Shown one piece after another: positions 17,256 through 26,334 of a stretch of 64,000 nt of DNA; positions within the stretch are counted from its first letter, which is position 1, and each line of letters starts with the position of its first letter. A program made the position numbers and the translations under genes. The notes under the pieces were generated by a model, which ran no database searches, was not told the origin of the DNA, and was given only the letters and a program-made list of their open reading frames with translations. The stretch spans positions 23,332 to 87,331 of the forward strand of contig NZ_JAQGNT010000044.1 in assembly GCF_028291725.1 (NCBI RefSeq), written 5' to 3'. This DNA comes from Hydrocarboniphaga sp. (lineage in GTDB: Bacteria; Pseudomonadota; Gammaproteobacteria; Nevskiales; Nevskiaceae).

Positions 17256-18584
17256 TCAGGGCGTCGCCGGAAGCTCGGCCGGCTCCGGCGCTGCAGCATC
17301 CAGCGGAGCCTCCGTCGGCGTCGCTTCCGCCGCAGGTCCCGTCGCCGGCGTCACGAGCGTCGCAGGATCGGCGCTCTCGGTGATGCGCAATTCGACACGG
17401 CGGTTCAACTCGCGACCTTCGTCGGTATCGTTGTCGGCAAGCGGCTGGGTCTCGCCTAAGCCTTTCGATGTCAGCCGGGCGGCATCGATGCCATGGGCCG
17501 TCAGATAGTCGACGACGGATTGAGCGCGGCGCTCTGATAGCTCCTGATTGTAGGAATCCGAACCCTTGCTGTCGGTATGTCCCGAGACCTCGACCTTGAT
17601 GTCCGGTCGCGCGATCAGCTCAGAGGCAACGCCTTCGAGTATCGTTTCGGCATTGACGGTCAGGCGTGCCTTGTCGAATTCGAAGTTGACACCGCGGAGC
17701 ACGATGACGTCGCCAACCGTACAGCCGCGCAAATCGACTTTTGCGCCCGGTTCCGGCGTCTTGCAGGGCGGCGGGGGCAGCGGCAGCGGGCAACCCCTGC
17801 TGTCTACAGATGTGCCGGCCGGCGTGCCCGGACACATATCGAGCGCGTCGGCAACGCCGTCACCATCGCTATCCGACGGTACGATCGGCGCGACGATCTG
17901 AGCGGGTTCCGGCGGCGCTTCCGGAATCGGTTCAAGACCGAAGGGAAGATGCAGACCAAGATTGAAGATGACGTCGCCGAAATGCAGCGGCGCATCGACA
18001 TCCGGCCGACTATTGGTGAGTTCGTCCGGGTCTCGCGTGCGCTCGCCATACTGATAGAGCGCCTCGATCCTCAAGCCGAACTTATATCGTGACACTTTGA
18101 ACGGAATGATGTCGCCGATGCCGGCCTGGACGATCTTCGCACTCAGCGAAGCATCGACGTCCGGATAATTCTTGATGCTGATACCACCGGCTCCCAGCAG
18201 CACGTAGCTGTTGGAAATCATGCGACCGATAAACGAGTTCTCGCTGGGTTTGGATTCCGACAGGCGGAAGGGAAACAGCAAGCCGTCGACCAAGCCACCC
18301 GACACTTCCGCGTCCGAGCCGCTGCTCATCGACTGGGTGAAGAAGCCGCGGGCTTCGATTGCGTAGTAGTCGGCCCGATAACCCGGCACCAGGGTCCCGC
18401 CGAGGCGGGTTCCCAGTTCGCCGGCACCGACGGTCATGCCGACCGTCGCCATCGGCGCAACGTAGCCGCCGTTGTAGAAGACGTCTTCGGAAACATCCTG
18501 CTGTTCCGCCCTGGTCGACTGGGCTGCGCAGGCCGAAGCGGCCAGCATCACGTACCCGATAACTTTGTATGGATGATTGTTCAC
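17256..18584 (-). CDS. OmpA-family outer-membrane protein with calcium-type repeats
   Basis: A 442-residue protein: signal peptide (about 1-25), a beta-barrel-like N-terminal half, a thrombospondin-type-3-like linker (DSDGDGVADALDMCPGTPAG), then a C-terminal OmpA peptidoglycan-binding domain (NFEFDKARLT, VEVSGHTDSKGS, LSERRAQSVVDYL, RRVELRI). It ends with a 40-residue Pro/Ala/Thr-rich tail after the OmpA domain, which is unusual. The protein would tie the outer membrane to peptidoglycan. It lies 72 bases downstream of the start-distal end of nothing it clearly shares an operon with, although the TonB receptor upstream is on the same strand. Confidence 0.88.
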   Translation of the reverse strand: MNNHPYKVIGYVMLAASACAAQSTRAEQQDVSEDVFYNGGYVAPMATVGMTVGAGELGTRLGGTLVPGYRADYYAIEARGFFTQSMSSGSDAEVSGGLVDGLLFPFRLSESKPSENSFIGRMISNSYVLLGAGGISIKNYPDVDASLSAKIVQAGIGDIIPFKVSRYKFGLRIEALYQYGERTRDPDELTNSRPDVDAPLHFGDVIFNLGLHLPFGLEPIPEAPPEPAQIVAPIVPSDSDGDGVADALDMCPGTPAGTSVDSRGCPLPLPPPPCKTPEPGAKVDLRGCTVGDVIVLRGVNFEFDKARLTVNAETILEGVASELIARPDIKVEVSGHTDSKGSDSYNQELSERRAQSVVDYLTAHGIDAARLTSKGLGETQPLADNDTDEGRELNRRVELRITESADPATLVTPATGPAAEATPTEAPLDAAAPEPAELPATP

Positions 18585-18656
18585 GTACCGTCCCCTCGCA
18601 CCGCAGAATGGTTGAAGTCTTGGAATGGAGTCTTGCCACCTATCAGGGCCAGCCGA

Positions 18657-21221
18657 CTACAAATCCCACTGCAGCCGGAGGCCGTAGGTGACGGGTGCGG
18701 ACAGCTTTTTCGAGGTGTCGAAATCGAACTGTTGAATCGTCTGGTAGTACTTCTGATCGGTCAGGTTGTTGCCGAACAGCGTGATACGCGTCTTCCAGGG
18801 CTCGTAGTAATAGGCAATGTGGCCGTTGAGTATCGTGTACGAATCCTGCTTGGTCTTCTCGCTATTCGACGCGGCAAAGTAAAAGCCGCTGCTGTAGTAG
18901 GCGTCGACGGTGAATTCCAACTGGCCGTTGCCAAGATCAAATGCGTAGCTCGGGCTGATGTTCCCCGACAAGGTCGGCGTACGTACTGTCTTGTTGCCGG
19001 TGAAATCGCGCCCGGGAGTGACACCACCGCCGACGATAAACCCGGTGCCTCCGTAGAACAGGCCCGTGGTGTCGTCGAAGCCGCTGCCGTTCGGGTAATC
19101 GGTATAGCGGCCATGCAAGTAGGCGCCGCCCGCGGTCAGCACCAGGCCGGGCAGGCTGTCCGGCAATACCTGCCAGGTTGCATCGAAGTCGGCACCCGTG
19201 ATCTTGGCCTTGCCGGCGGTTTCGAAATCGGTCACGCCACCGCTGGTAAGCGACACGATGCCGACCTGGAGATCGTCGATATTGTTCTGGAAAACGGCCG
19301 TGTTGAAGCGCAGCGCGCCATCCAGCAGCGTCGCCTTGTATCCCAGTTCGTAGGCCGTAACTTTTTCAGGCGGTACGTACGAAGGCGGGAACGTGATGGC
19401 GATGATGTTGAACGTGCCGCTCTTGAAGCCCTGACTGAAGGAGCCGTAAACGTGCTGCTCATCGCTGAACTTGTAATCCAACACCGCCTTCGGCGAGAAG
19501 TTGGATGTTTTGGCAGACTGCGGTGCGAACGAAAGACCCGGGATCAGCTGGTCCCGATTGAGCGGATTGCGCACGAGAACTTTTGACGCTACCAGATCGC
19601 GCGTTTCTTCCTGGTACCGACCGCCGAGCGTCAAAGCGATCTTGTCGGTCAGCTCGGCGGTACCCTGGAAATAGCCGGCGATGGACTGGGTGTCCAGAAT
19701 GCCGTTCAGCACGACGGTGGCAACGCCATTGTCGTTCGGATTTCCGTTGATCAGATCCAGAATATTCAGCGGATTGCCCGGGTCCGCCAGGTTGGGGAAG
19801 TTCTCCAGCAGGTCGACGACCGGCGATGTCAGCCCGTTGAGCGGGTCCGCCAGATAGTCGAGCACGCCGTTGCCCACATTGAACTCAATCGAATTGTAGC
19901 CAGCGGAACTCTTGATGTAGTAAATGCCGCCAACCAACTGCAGCCAGTCGGGTGCCGACTCGTTCGAGATAAACTGAAGTTCTGCGGTCTTCACATGCGC
20001 GAACTGTCCGGTAGTCTCGAACGACACAAGCGGCTGTTTTGATCCGTCGTAGTCGACTCTGACCTTGGCCGGCTCGATTTCCTGAACGGCGCCGAGAAAG
20101 CGCGTGTCGAAATAGTCCCAGTGGTACTTGAGGTCCGTATTGAACACGCGCGAATGAATATTGATGTATTCACCGGTGTTGTCGCCGTTGACATAGTCCG
20201 GCGATGCCCTCACACCCAGCGCCGTACCGAGCGGCGTCGGATCACCTGCAGGAAGCAAGGCGCCATATGAACCCTGGGTGTTCAGGTAGGTGTATCCGAA
20301 GATCCCCTTCAAATCCTCAATAGGCTCCCAACCGGCTTTCGCCGAGTATCCCTGTGAAATCTCGGGTGCCATCGGGCCGGCATGCGCGGGGTCGTCGTTT
20401 TCCTTGTAAAAGCTGTCTTCGTGGTAATACAGGCCGGACAAAGACACCGCAAAGGATTCGCTCACCGGGATGTTGGTGAAGGCGCGTAAATGCGTGCTGT
20501 CGTAGCTTTCTCGACTGGCGGTGATCGAGGTCTCGAGCACCCCACCCGGATCGGGCTGCTTGGTGATGATACTGATGGCGCCGCCCGAAGAGTTTCGCCC
20601 GAACAGCGTGCCCTGCGGCCCCTTCAGCACTTCTACGCGCTCGACGCTGCCCAGCGATGAGGCCAGACCGAAACCGAATGGGTAATAGATGCCATCGATG
20701 TAAGTGGCGACGCTGGAGTCCGCCGACGGGATGAACGTATCCGAGCCCACGCCCCGGATGTAGATGAAGGTATAACCAACCAGGGTGTTGTACTGGAGGC
20801 CGGGAGTTACGAGCGCGAGCTTGCTGGGCTCTTCGATGCCCTTGGCATCCAGCTGAGCAGCACCGAACGCCTGAATCGAAATCGGCACCGCCTGCAGGTT
20901 TTCTTCACGCTTCTGAGCGGTGACAACCACTTCCTCGATCATGCGGTTGCCGGACGACGCGGGCGCGGCCTCAGGCGCCTCGGCCTGTTGAGGTTCTGCC
21001 GGAGAGACACCGACCGCGGCAGGCTCGGCACCGGCAACAGGCACGTCGGCCGGTGCAGCGCTGACAGCCGGAGCCGGAGCGGGCGGATCGCTGGCGACAG
21101 CCGCCGGCGCCTGCTCGGGTGCACCGGGCTGCACACCCAAATCGCCACCACTTTCCTGGCCGTAAGCAGGCCCCACAACGCCGAGTGCAGCAAAACTGGC
21201 CAACGCAACGTGTCGTAGCAT
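18657..21221 (-). CDS. TonB-dependent outer-membrane receptor with long Pro/Ala linker
   Basis: An 854-residue TonB receptor. A signal peptide ends near residue 21 and is followed by about 65 residues rich in Pro, Ala and Glu before the TonB-box/plug start IEEVVVTAQKREENLQAVP. The plug motif GTLFGRNSSGGAIS is present, and the barrel closes with YGLRLQWDL at the C-terminus. The start is supported by GGGAGGGGAG upstream. The leader, 371 bases further upstream, holds a copy of the CCAAACGRTTGG element, so this receptor may belong to that regulon. Confidence 0.92.
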   Translation of the reverse strand: MLRHVALASFAALGVVGPAYGQESGGDLGVQPGAPEQAPAAVASDPPAPAPAVSAAPADVPVAGAEPAAVGVSPAEPQQAEAPEAAPASSGNRMIEEVVVTAQKREENLQAVPISIQAFGAAQLDAKGIEEPSKLALVTPGLQYNTLVGYTFIYIRGVGSDTFIPSADSSVATYIDGIYYPFGFGLASSLGSVERVEVLKGPQGTLFGRNSSGGAISIITKQPDPGGVLETSITASRESYDSTHLRAFTNIPVSESFAVSLSGLYYHEDSFYKENDDPAHAGPMAPEISQGYSAKAGWEPIEDLKGIFGYTYLNTQGSYGALLPAGDPTPLGTALGVRASPDYVNGDNTGEYINIHSRVFNTDLKYHWDYFDTRFLGAVQEIEPAKVRVDYDGSKQPLVSFETTGQFAHVKTAELQFISNESAPDWLQLVGGIYYIKSSAGYNSIEFNVGNGVLDYLADPLNGLTSPVVDLLENFPNLADPGNPLNILDLINGNPNDNGVATVVLNGILDTQSIAGYFQGTAELTDKIALTLGGRYQEETRDLVASKVLVRNPLNRDQLIPGLSFAPQSAKTSNFSPKAVLDYKFSDEQHVYGSFSQGFKSGTFNIIAITFPPSYVPPEKVTAYELGYKATLLDGALRFNTAVFQNNIDDLQVGIVSLTSGGVTDFETAGKAKITGADFDATWQVLPDSLPGLVLTAGGAYLHGRYTDYPNGSGFDDTTGLFYGGTGFIVGGGVTPGRDFTGNKTVRTPTLSGNISPSYAFDLGNGQLEFTVDAYYSSGFYFAASNSEKTKQDSYTILNGHIAYYYEPWKTRITLFGNNLTDQKYYQTIQQFDFDTSKKLSAPVTYGLRLQWDL

Positions 21222-21709
21222 TTTGACTCCCCTCCCAGAAGCACGACTGAGCCATGCCCTGAATGTTTTAGGTTCTTCGTGTGGTCAAGAAACGAATGGC
21301 GGACCGGTCCGACTCGCACATCGGCGTCTTGCGTTACGCCAGACCGTCAAGATCGACACATGGTCCCGAGCGTTGCGCCGGAGCTTTGCGGCTCGTTGCG
21401 CAGAACGGGTTCAAGACGGACTTCACAATCCACTACACCATTTGAATCCCCTCCTCCGCCGCAGCATGTAGCCGTTGGCCATGCCTTATTTTTTATGTAC
21501 TTCAACCTACTATTTGATAAGCCGAATGCTTCGCTCGTTTGCTCGAGCGAAAACTCAGCGACTACTTTCGTACCGTTTAGCTGATTACGAACCAACCGTT
21601 TGGTTTTGGTGACTATCCATTAATGTGATCCGGCTGTCAAGATTTTTTCGGGCCTTGAGATTCGCTCCGCAACGCATCAGCCGCAACGAAAACGCCGCTT
21701 GCGTGAAGC
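21222..21709. other. 488-base intergenic region
   Basis: Noncoding stretch between the FadL stop and the TonB receptor start, AT-richer than its neighbours from about 21480 to 21650. It contains one CCAAACGRTTGG-type element (21592-21603). Short frames here have no support. Confidence 0.5.
21590..21605 (-). promoter_or_regulatory. CCAAACGRTTGG operator, site 1
   Basis: AACCAACCGTTTGGTT; on the minus strand the core reads CCAAACGGTTGG. It sits in the leader of the leftward TonB receptor (start 21221). One of seven copies in the window. Confidence 0.7.
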
Positions 21710-23005
21710 TCACCAACGATGGCTGAGCACCCACTGCATGACGATAGCTTCCCATCGGTTATGCGCGTCGACGCCGAAAGGCGCTTGTGTGTTCGTATAG
21801 GTGACTTTGACCGGAGGCTCGTAGTACGCGCTGGCGGAGAACTCCCAGCTTTTCGCGAGTTCCTGCGTAAAACCTACCGCATACGCGCGATCGGTGGTAA
21901 CGGCGAACAGCGGATTGGTTGTGTCTTTCGGAACCGGATTCCGGCCGTAGTTGTAGCCGAAACGAATCGTCGTATCGCCATCCAGCTTGTACGCCGCGCC
22001 CGCCGCCACGACGTACTGGTCGCGCCAGTCCAAGGCCGAAGCGAGCATAAGGTTCTGCGGCACGTTCGGATTGTCCGGGTTCGATGCGAGCAGCGTGGAG
22101 GTCTTCATCGAACTCGACCAGTCCACCCAGTTCACGTCCGCAGCAAGCAGCCACGACTCGCTGGGTTTGAACGAGATCCCGACCCCGGCCTCCTGCGCGA
22201 TCGCCAGGCCGGCCAGAGATGCGTTCCGGTAGACGACTCGGCCCTGGCCGATCGCGTCGTAGTTGAAGGTGGCGTCGCCCCCTTTGAGTTTGAGCGGCGT
22301 TTTGCTCGTATAGGCGGCAGCCAGCACCCATTGCTCGCCCAGCCGATATTGAAGTCCGAGCTTTCCGTTAGTCGACCAGCCCGCCATTCCGTCGGCTCGA
22401 AAGCCAAAGAAACCCGCCTCTCCGTTGGGATCGGCAAACGATGTGTCCGGAAAAAACTTTTCGCGAGCCATCGAATAGGTGAGTCCGAACGAGGTGCCGA
22501 TGCTGAGGCGTTCGCTCGCCTTCCATGCGATGCCCGGCTCGATTTTGAACGATCCGAACGCGGCGGAGATGTCGTCTTGAGACCCGAAGGCGGTATTCAG
22601 ATTCTCGTAGCTGAAACCGACTCCTCCCTGCACGAAGAAACCGATGCCGGCGACGATCCTGCCATCGGCATTCGGCCGAACATACCCGCCGCTGGCGATC
22701 ACCGAGAACGGGTTGCTGACCTTCTCGTTGTTGCCGTATTGATCGCCGTGTCGGTTGCCGACGTAGTAGAAAGGCTCGACATCAATATCGAAGCGCTGAG
22801 TCTTGATCTGCGTCATTCCCGCCGGATTGAGATTGAGCGCAGAAGTATCGCGCGAAACCGCGAGATCGGCGCCGCCCATTCCGCTGGATTCTGCTCCGTA
22901 ACCGATATCGTTGAGCCCGTTTCCGGCCGGAGCGACGCCGGGCATCAGCGCCAAGCCGCAGGTGATCGCGACCCGGAATCGCAGGCCGCGTTCGGAAAGC
23001 TTCAT
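21710..23005 (-). CDS. FadL/OmpP1-family outer-membrane hydrophobic-substrate channel
   Basis: A 431-residue beta-barrel. A signal peptide (about 1-27) is followed by the family's N-terminal hatch pattern GYGAESSGMGGADLAVSRDTSALNLNPAGM, where the NPAG motif is diagnostic, and the chain ends with a C-terminal aromatic (SHRW). FadL-type channels let long-chain fatty acids, aromatic hydrocarbons or sterol-like molecules cross the outer membrane by lateral diffusion. It is the last gene of a leftward five-gene run (VWA, AveC-like, AAA+, aldo/keto reductase, FadL), which points to a hydrophobic substrate for that module. Confidence 0.9.
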   Translation of the reverse strand: MKLSERGLRFRVAITCGLALMPGVAPAGNGLNDIGYGAESSGMGGADLAVSRDTSALNLNPAGMTQIKTQRFDIDVEPFYYVGNRHGDQYGNNEKVSNPFSVIASGGYVRPNADGRIVAGIGFFVQGGVGFSYENLNTAFGSQDDISAAFGSFKIEPGIAWKASERLSIGTSFGLTYSMAREKFFPDTSFADPNGEAGFFGFRADGMAGWSTNGKLGLQYRLGEQWVLAAAYTSKTPLKLKGGDATFNYDAIGQGRVVYRNASLAGLAIAQEAGVGISFKPSESWLLAADVNWVDWSSSMKTSTLLASNPDNPNVPQNLMLASALDWRDQYVVAAGAAYKLDGDTTIRFGYNYGRNPVPKDTTNPLFAVTTDRAYAVGFTQELAKSWEFSASAYYEPPVKVTYTNTQAPFGVDAHNRWEAIVMQWVLSHRW

Positions 23006-23095
23006 TGATTCCTTCCCCTTTATGTCCAGATATCGAACAACGCAGGCCTTCTTTGGCGCCCGTCACAGCTCGATCGCTTACTTGCTGCGCTTACG

Positions 23096-24079
23096 TCACA
23101 GCAGCGTGCCGCCGCTGGCGGTCCCTATACGAGCGAGGCCATCGATTCTCTGCAGAACCCCGGCATTCAAATGCACACTCGCCGCCTTCGTGTTCTCGAG
23201 AACGCGCTCTTCGCGTCGCGTTCCCGGAATTGGGAAAATGTCCGCTCCCTGATGGAGCAACCAAGCCAAAGCCAGCTGCGCATTGGTGATCCCCAGTTCG
23301 GCGGCGATGTCGGACAAGGGCGCGAACCGGTCCCGATTGACCGTCAGGTTCTGCTGGCTGTATCGCGGATCGCCGTTGCGAACGTCATTGACCTGCGGCG
23401 TATCGGTGTTTCCGGCCAGAAATCCGCTACCCAGCGGTGACCAGCCGACCAGAGCGATACCGAGTTCGCGCAAGCTCGGCAGCAGATCCCGTTCGGCTTC
23501 GCGGCGCCATAGCGAATATTCATACTGGACTGCGGCAATCGGATGAACCGCATGCGCGCGCCGGACCTGCTCGGCGCTAACGTTGCTGAGACCCAGATAG
23601 CGAACCTTGCCGGCACGCACTGCGGCGGCCATGGCATCCACCGTCTCCTCGATCGGCGTTGCCGGGTCGGGATAATGGAGGTACCAGAGATCGATGGAAT
23701 CGGTTTTGAGTCGGCGGAGACTGGCGTCAAGGGCTCTGCCGGCATAGCTCGCGGAGCCATTGATCTTCAGCGGGAAGCCCCTGCCCGTCATCAGTTCCGA
23801 ACCGCTTTCGGACTCGTCGGAGACGATGCCGAATTTGGTACACAGGAAGGCGCGGTCGCGTTGACCCTTCAACGCGCTTCCGACCAGGACTTCGTTGTGA
23901 CCATTGCCGTAGAAGTCGGCGGTATCGATCATCGATACGCCGAGATCGAGCGCTCTGTGTATCGTGCGGACGGCCTGGCTGTCGTCGGATGGCCCGTAGT
24001 AGCCTTCCAGCACCATCGCGCCATAGCCGATGCGCCCCATTTCCGGGCCACCCGCTCCTAGCTTTCGCCTTTCGATCAC
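23096..24079 (-). CDS. Aldo/keto reductase
   Basis: A 327-residue TIM-barrel aldo/keto reductase. Visible features: DTADFYGNGHNEVLVG with the catalytic Asp and Tyr, DLWYLHYPDPATPIEETVDAM, the GLSNV strand and a C-terminal PIPGTRREERVLEN cofactor-binding motif. It reduces a carbonyl with NADPH, resembling the group that includes YajO/Tas-like enzymes. The start is at 24079 in MIERRKLGAGG. It lies 79 bases after the AAA+ gene and 90 before FadL in the same orientation. Confidence 0.9.
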   Translation of the reverse strand: MIERRKLGAGGPEMGRIGYGAMVLEGYYGPSDDSQAVRTIHRALDLGVSMIDTADFYGNGHNEVLVGSALKGQRDRAFLCTKFGIVSDESESGSELMTGRGFPLKINGSASYAGRALDASLRRLKTDSIDLWYLHYPDPATPIEETVDAMAAAVRAGKVRYLGLSNVSAEQVRRAHAVHPIAAVQYEYSLWRREAERDLLPSLRELGIALVGWSPLGSGFLAGNTDTPQVNDVRNGDPRYSQQNLTVNRDRFAPLSDIAAELGITNAQLALAWLLHQGADIFPIPGTRREERVLENTKAASVHLNAGVLQRIDGLARIGTASGGTLL

Positions 24080-24158
24080 GTCTGCCTCTCCCCGAACCCC
24101 AGATCGTTGCCAGACGCTGCCATCGGCGCATGCTCGACTTGCAACCGACAGCGCGGAC

Positions 24159-24986
24159 TCACTTCGTGATGTAGACGTCGACCATTTCCATCAAACTGGC
24201 AGTGATCGCCGGGTCGTCGCACAGCGGGCCGATCATGCCGGCCTCCACGGCTTCACGAGGGCGGAGGCCGGCGCGAATCAGGTCGGCCGCGGCAATCAAG
24301 GAACGCGTGGAGGACACTTCCGGCAGGCCGGCGATGTCCAGCGTGCGGATCGCGCCGGCGAGACGCACAAGATCGTCGGCGACTTTCGGATCCACGCCGC
24401 TTTCCTTGATTAGAATCTCGAGTTCGATGTCGGCAGGCGGAAAGCCGAGTTCGATCGACGCCATGCGCTGACGGGTCGAAGGTTTCAGATCTTTCAGGAT
24501 GCTTTGATAACCGGGGTTGTACGAAATCACCAGCATGAATTCCGGTGAAGCCGTCAGGGTTTCGCCCAGGCGCTCCACATAGAGTTGCCGGCGGTAGTCG
24601 GTCAGCGCATGGATCGCGACCGTGGTGTCGGCGCGAGCCTCGACGACTTCGTCCAGATAGCAGATCGCGCCCTGGCGGACGGCGCGGGTCAAGGGACCGT
24701 CGATCCAGACGGTCTCTCCCCCTTTCAGAAGATAGCGGCCCAACAGGTCCGCCGCGGTCAGGTCTTCATGACAGGAAACCGTAACCAGCGGACGGCGCAG
24801 CTCGGCCGCCATGGACTCCACGAAGCGCGTTTTGCCGCATCCCGTGGGGCCTTTCAGCATCACCGCATGACGGCTCTTCCAGGCCGCTTTGAAGACTTCG
24901 GTTTCGTTGTGGACCCTCCGGTAAAACGGAATGATCGACTCGCTGGTCGCCTCATCGCCGTCGTTGCTTTGATAGGAATCAGGCAT
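24159..24986 (-). CDS. MoxR/CbbQ/NorQ-type AAA+ ATPase
   Basis: A 275-residue AAA+ protein. Walker A is GPTGCGKT (46-53), Walker B is CYLDE (109-113), with a sensor-like VISYNPGY segment and an arginine-rich KPSTRQRMAS stretch. This architecture is that of CbbQ/NirQ/NorQ chaperones, which work with a VWA-domain partner to insert metals or remodel an enzyme after assembly. The VWA partner is two genes upstream at 26335-28059, with an AveC-like membrane protein between them. The client is probably one of the local membrane or redox proteins. Confidence 0.9.
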   Translation of the reverse strand: MPDSYQSNDGDEATSESIIPFYRRVHNETEVFKAAWKSRHAVMLKGPTGCGKTRFVESMAAELRRPLVTVSCHEDLTAADLLGRYLLKGGETVWIDGPLTRAVRQGAICYLDEVVEARADTTVAIHALTDYRRQLYVERLGETLTASPEFMLVISYNPGYQSILKDLKPSTRQRMASIELGFPPADIELEILIKESGVDPKVADDLVRLAGAIRTLDIAGLPEVSSTRSLIAAADLIRAGLRPREAVEAGMIGPLCDDPAITASLMEMVDVYITK

Positions 24987-25086
24987 TCGCGATCTCGATT
25001 TAGTTGTGCGCCCTGGGGTGGGGCTTTTTTGTAAGCAGCCGACGTCTCGCGGACGGTGTCCGCCAGGCGTCGGCGTCTGGCAGGGC

Positions 25087-26226
25087 TCAGTCCACCGTCA
25101 GCTTGAAGGGAACCAGCTGCGGTACTTGCGCGTTCTCCGGCATCGTGATTTCACCGTTGGGGCCGATGTTGATCGCATCCCGGCGCGGCAGTGCTACGTT
25201 CTTGCCCTGGCAAACAAAGGACGTGTCCGCTCCGCAGAGACCATGCGTGTACCAGGACAGCTCCTGAATTTCCTTCGGCCAGGCGTCGCCATTCAGATTG
25301 ATCAGAATGTGCGGAACGCTGAACAGCGTGAAGAACGCGGCGTTGATCGCACCCGAGAACGCAAAGAAGCGCAGCCACTGCTTGCCGGATGAGCTGACGT
25401 TGACCTGGTCGAGGCCGCGCTCCGCCAGGGTTTCACCTTTGTCGTTGCGGAAATAGTAGAACGCCGCGAAACCGACGAAGCAGGCACCGATCAGGATCGG
25501 CTCGAAGATCGGGAACTTGAAGCGCGTATCGTTCAGGATCGACAGGTGGTTCGGCATGCCGCCGTAGTGATACAGGCCCATCGCGACCCAGATCATTTCA
25601 ACGATGAAGTCACCGATGGCGATGGCGACGAAGTAGTTGAAGAACAACTTCGGTGTCGACATGTTCGGGTTTCTGGATTTCATGCTTTGCATCCAGCGGG
25701 TGCCGAAGATAACGGCAAGTGCGCTGAGCACGATGTAGAACGCAAGATCCCAGGCCAGCGGTTCTGCCAGCAGGCAGCCGCCCGGAGACTGCCAACCCGG
25801 AATATGGCAGGACCAGCTGCCCAGATTGAACATCGCCGAGTTGTAATTGAACGGCAGATTGTTGTAGTTCGGCAGCGCGTCCTGCCACCAGATCGCCCAG
25901 AAGCCGAGCAGAAAAATGCCGTCGACGCTCATCTTGCCGGTCTTGAACAGCGGCTTGAAAACCCACCAGTACAGCGTCACGACGATGGCCGCTCCCCAGA
26001 ACCAGGTGTTCGCCGTTTGAGCCAGATCCATCCACTGCGGTACCGGCGTCGGCCCCGGCGGAACCCGCTTCATGTCACCGTAATACCACCATGATCCGAA
26101 GATGTACAGCTGCAGCAGCCAACAGAAGACACCGGCGCCCGCCCACCACAAAATTGCCTGACTCTTTTGTCCTGCGATCGGCTCGGCCCTTACGCCGGTC
26201 CGCATCGGTTGAGATATCGTCGCCAT
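25087..26226 (-). CDS. AveC-family (spirocyclase-like) integral membrane protein
   Basis: A 379-residue polytopic membrane protein with about seven or eight hydrophobic segments. It matches my memory of the AveC-like family: an early W-x-Y-G...RVPPGPTPVP segment, WQDALPNYNN, FNLGSWSCHIPGWQSPGG, a mid-protein IFEPILIGACFVG helix and a late FFTLFSVPHILINLNGDAWP segment. AveC of avermectin biosynthesis is reported as a spirocyclase/dehydratase; homologues are widespread in actinobacteria and have no known role there. Charged or polar residues in the membrane (ED, HH-type positions, Cys in SWSCHIPGW) hint at an active site. It sits between VWA and AAA+ genes. Confidence 0.8.
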   Translation of the reverse strand: MATISQPMRTGVRAEPIAGQKSQAILWWAGAGVFCWLLQLYIFGSWWYYGDMKRVPPGPTPVPQWMDLAQTANTWFWGAAIVVTLYWWVFKPLFKTGKMSVDGIFLLGFWAIWWQDALPNYNNLPFNYNSAMFNLGSWSCHIPGWQSPGGCLLAEPLAWDLAFYIVLSALAVIFGTRWMQSMKSRNPNMSTPKLFFNYFVAIAIGDFIVEMIWVAMGLYHYGGMPNHLSILNDTRFKFPIFEPILIGACFVGFAAFYYFRNDKGETLAERGLDQVNVSSSGKQWLRFFAFSGAINAAFFTLFSVPHILINLNGDAWPKEIQELSWYTHGLCGADTSFVCQGKNVALPRRDAINIGPNGEITMPENAQVPQLVPFKLTVD

Positions 26227-26334
26227 TTCTATTCGCTCCTCACTTCGTCCACATGAAAAAATAAAGGGTGCTCGTACCGCGTCTCTTCGCGAATCACCAC
26301 GGCTACCCCACCTACCCGAAACACTGGCCGCCGT

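Noticed and set aside
25005..25026. GCCCTGGGGTGGGGC followed by TTTTTT, a possible terminator
   Set aside because: The T-run is on the plus strand where no rightward gene ends; the stem is only about four pairs.
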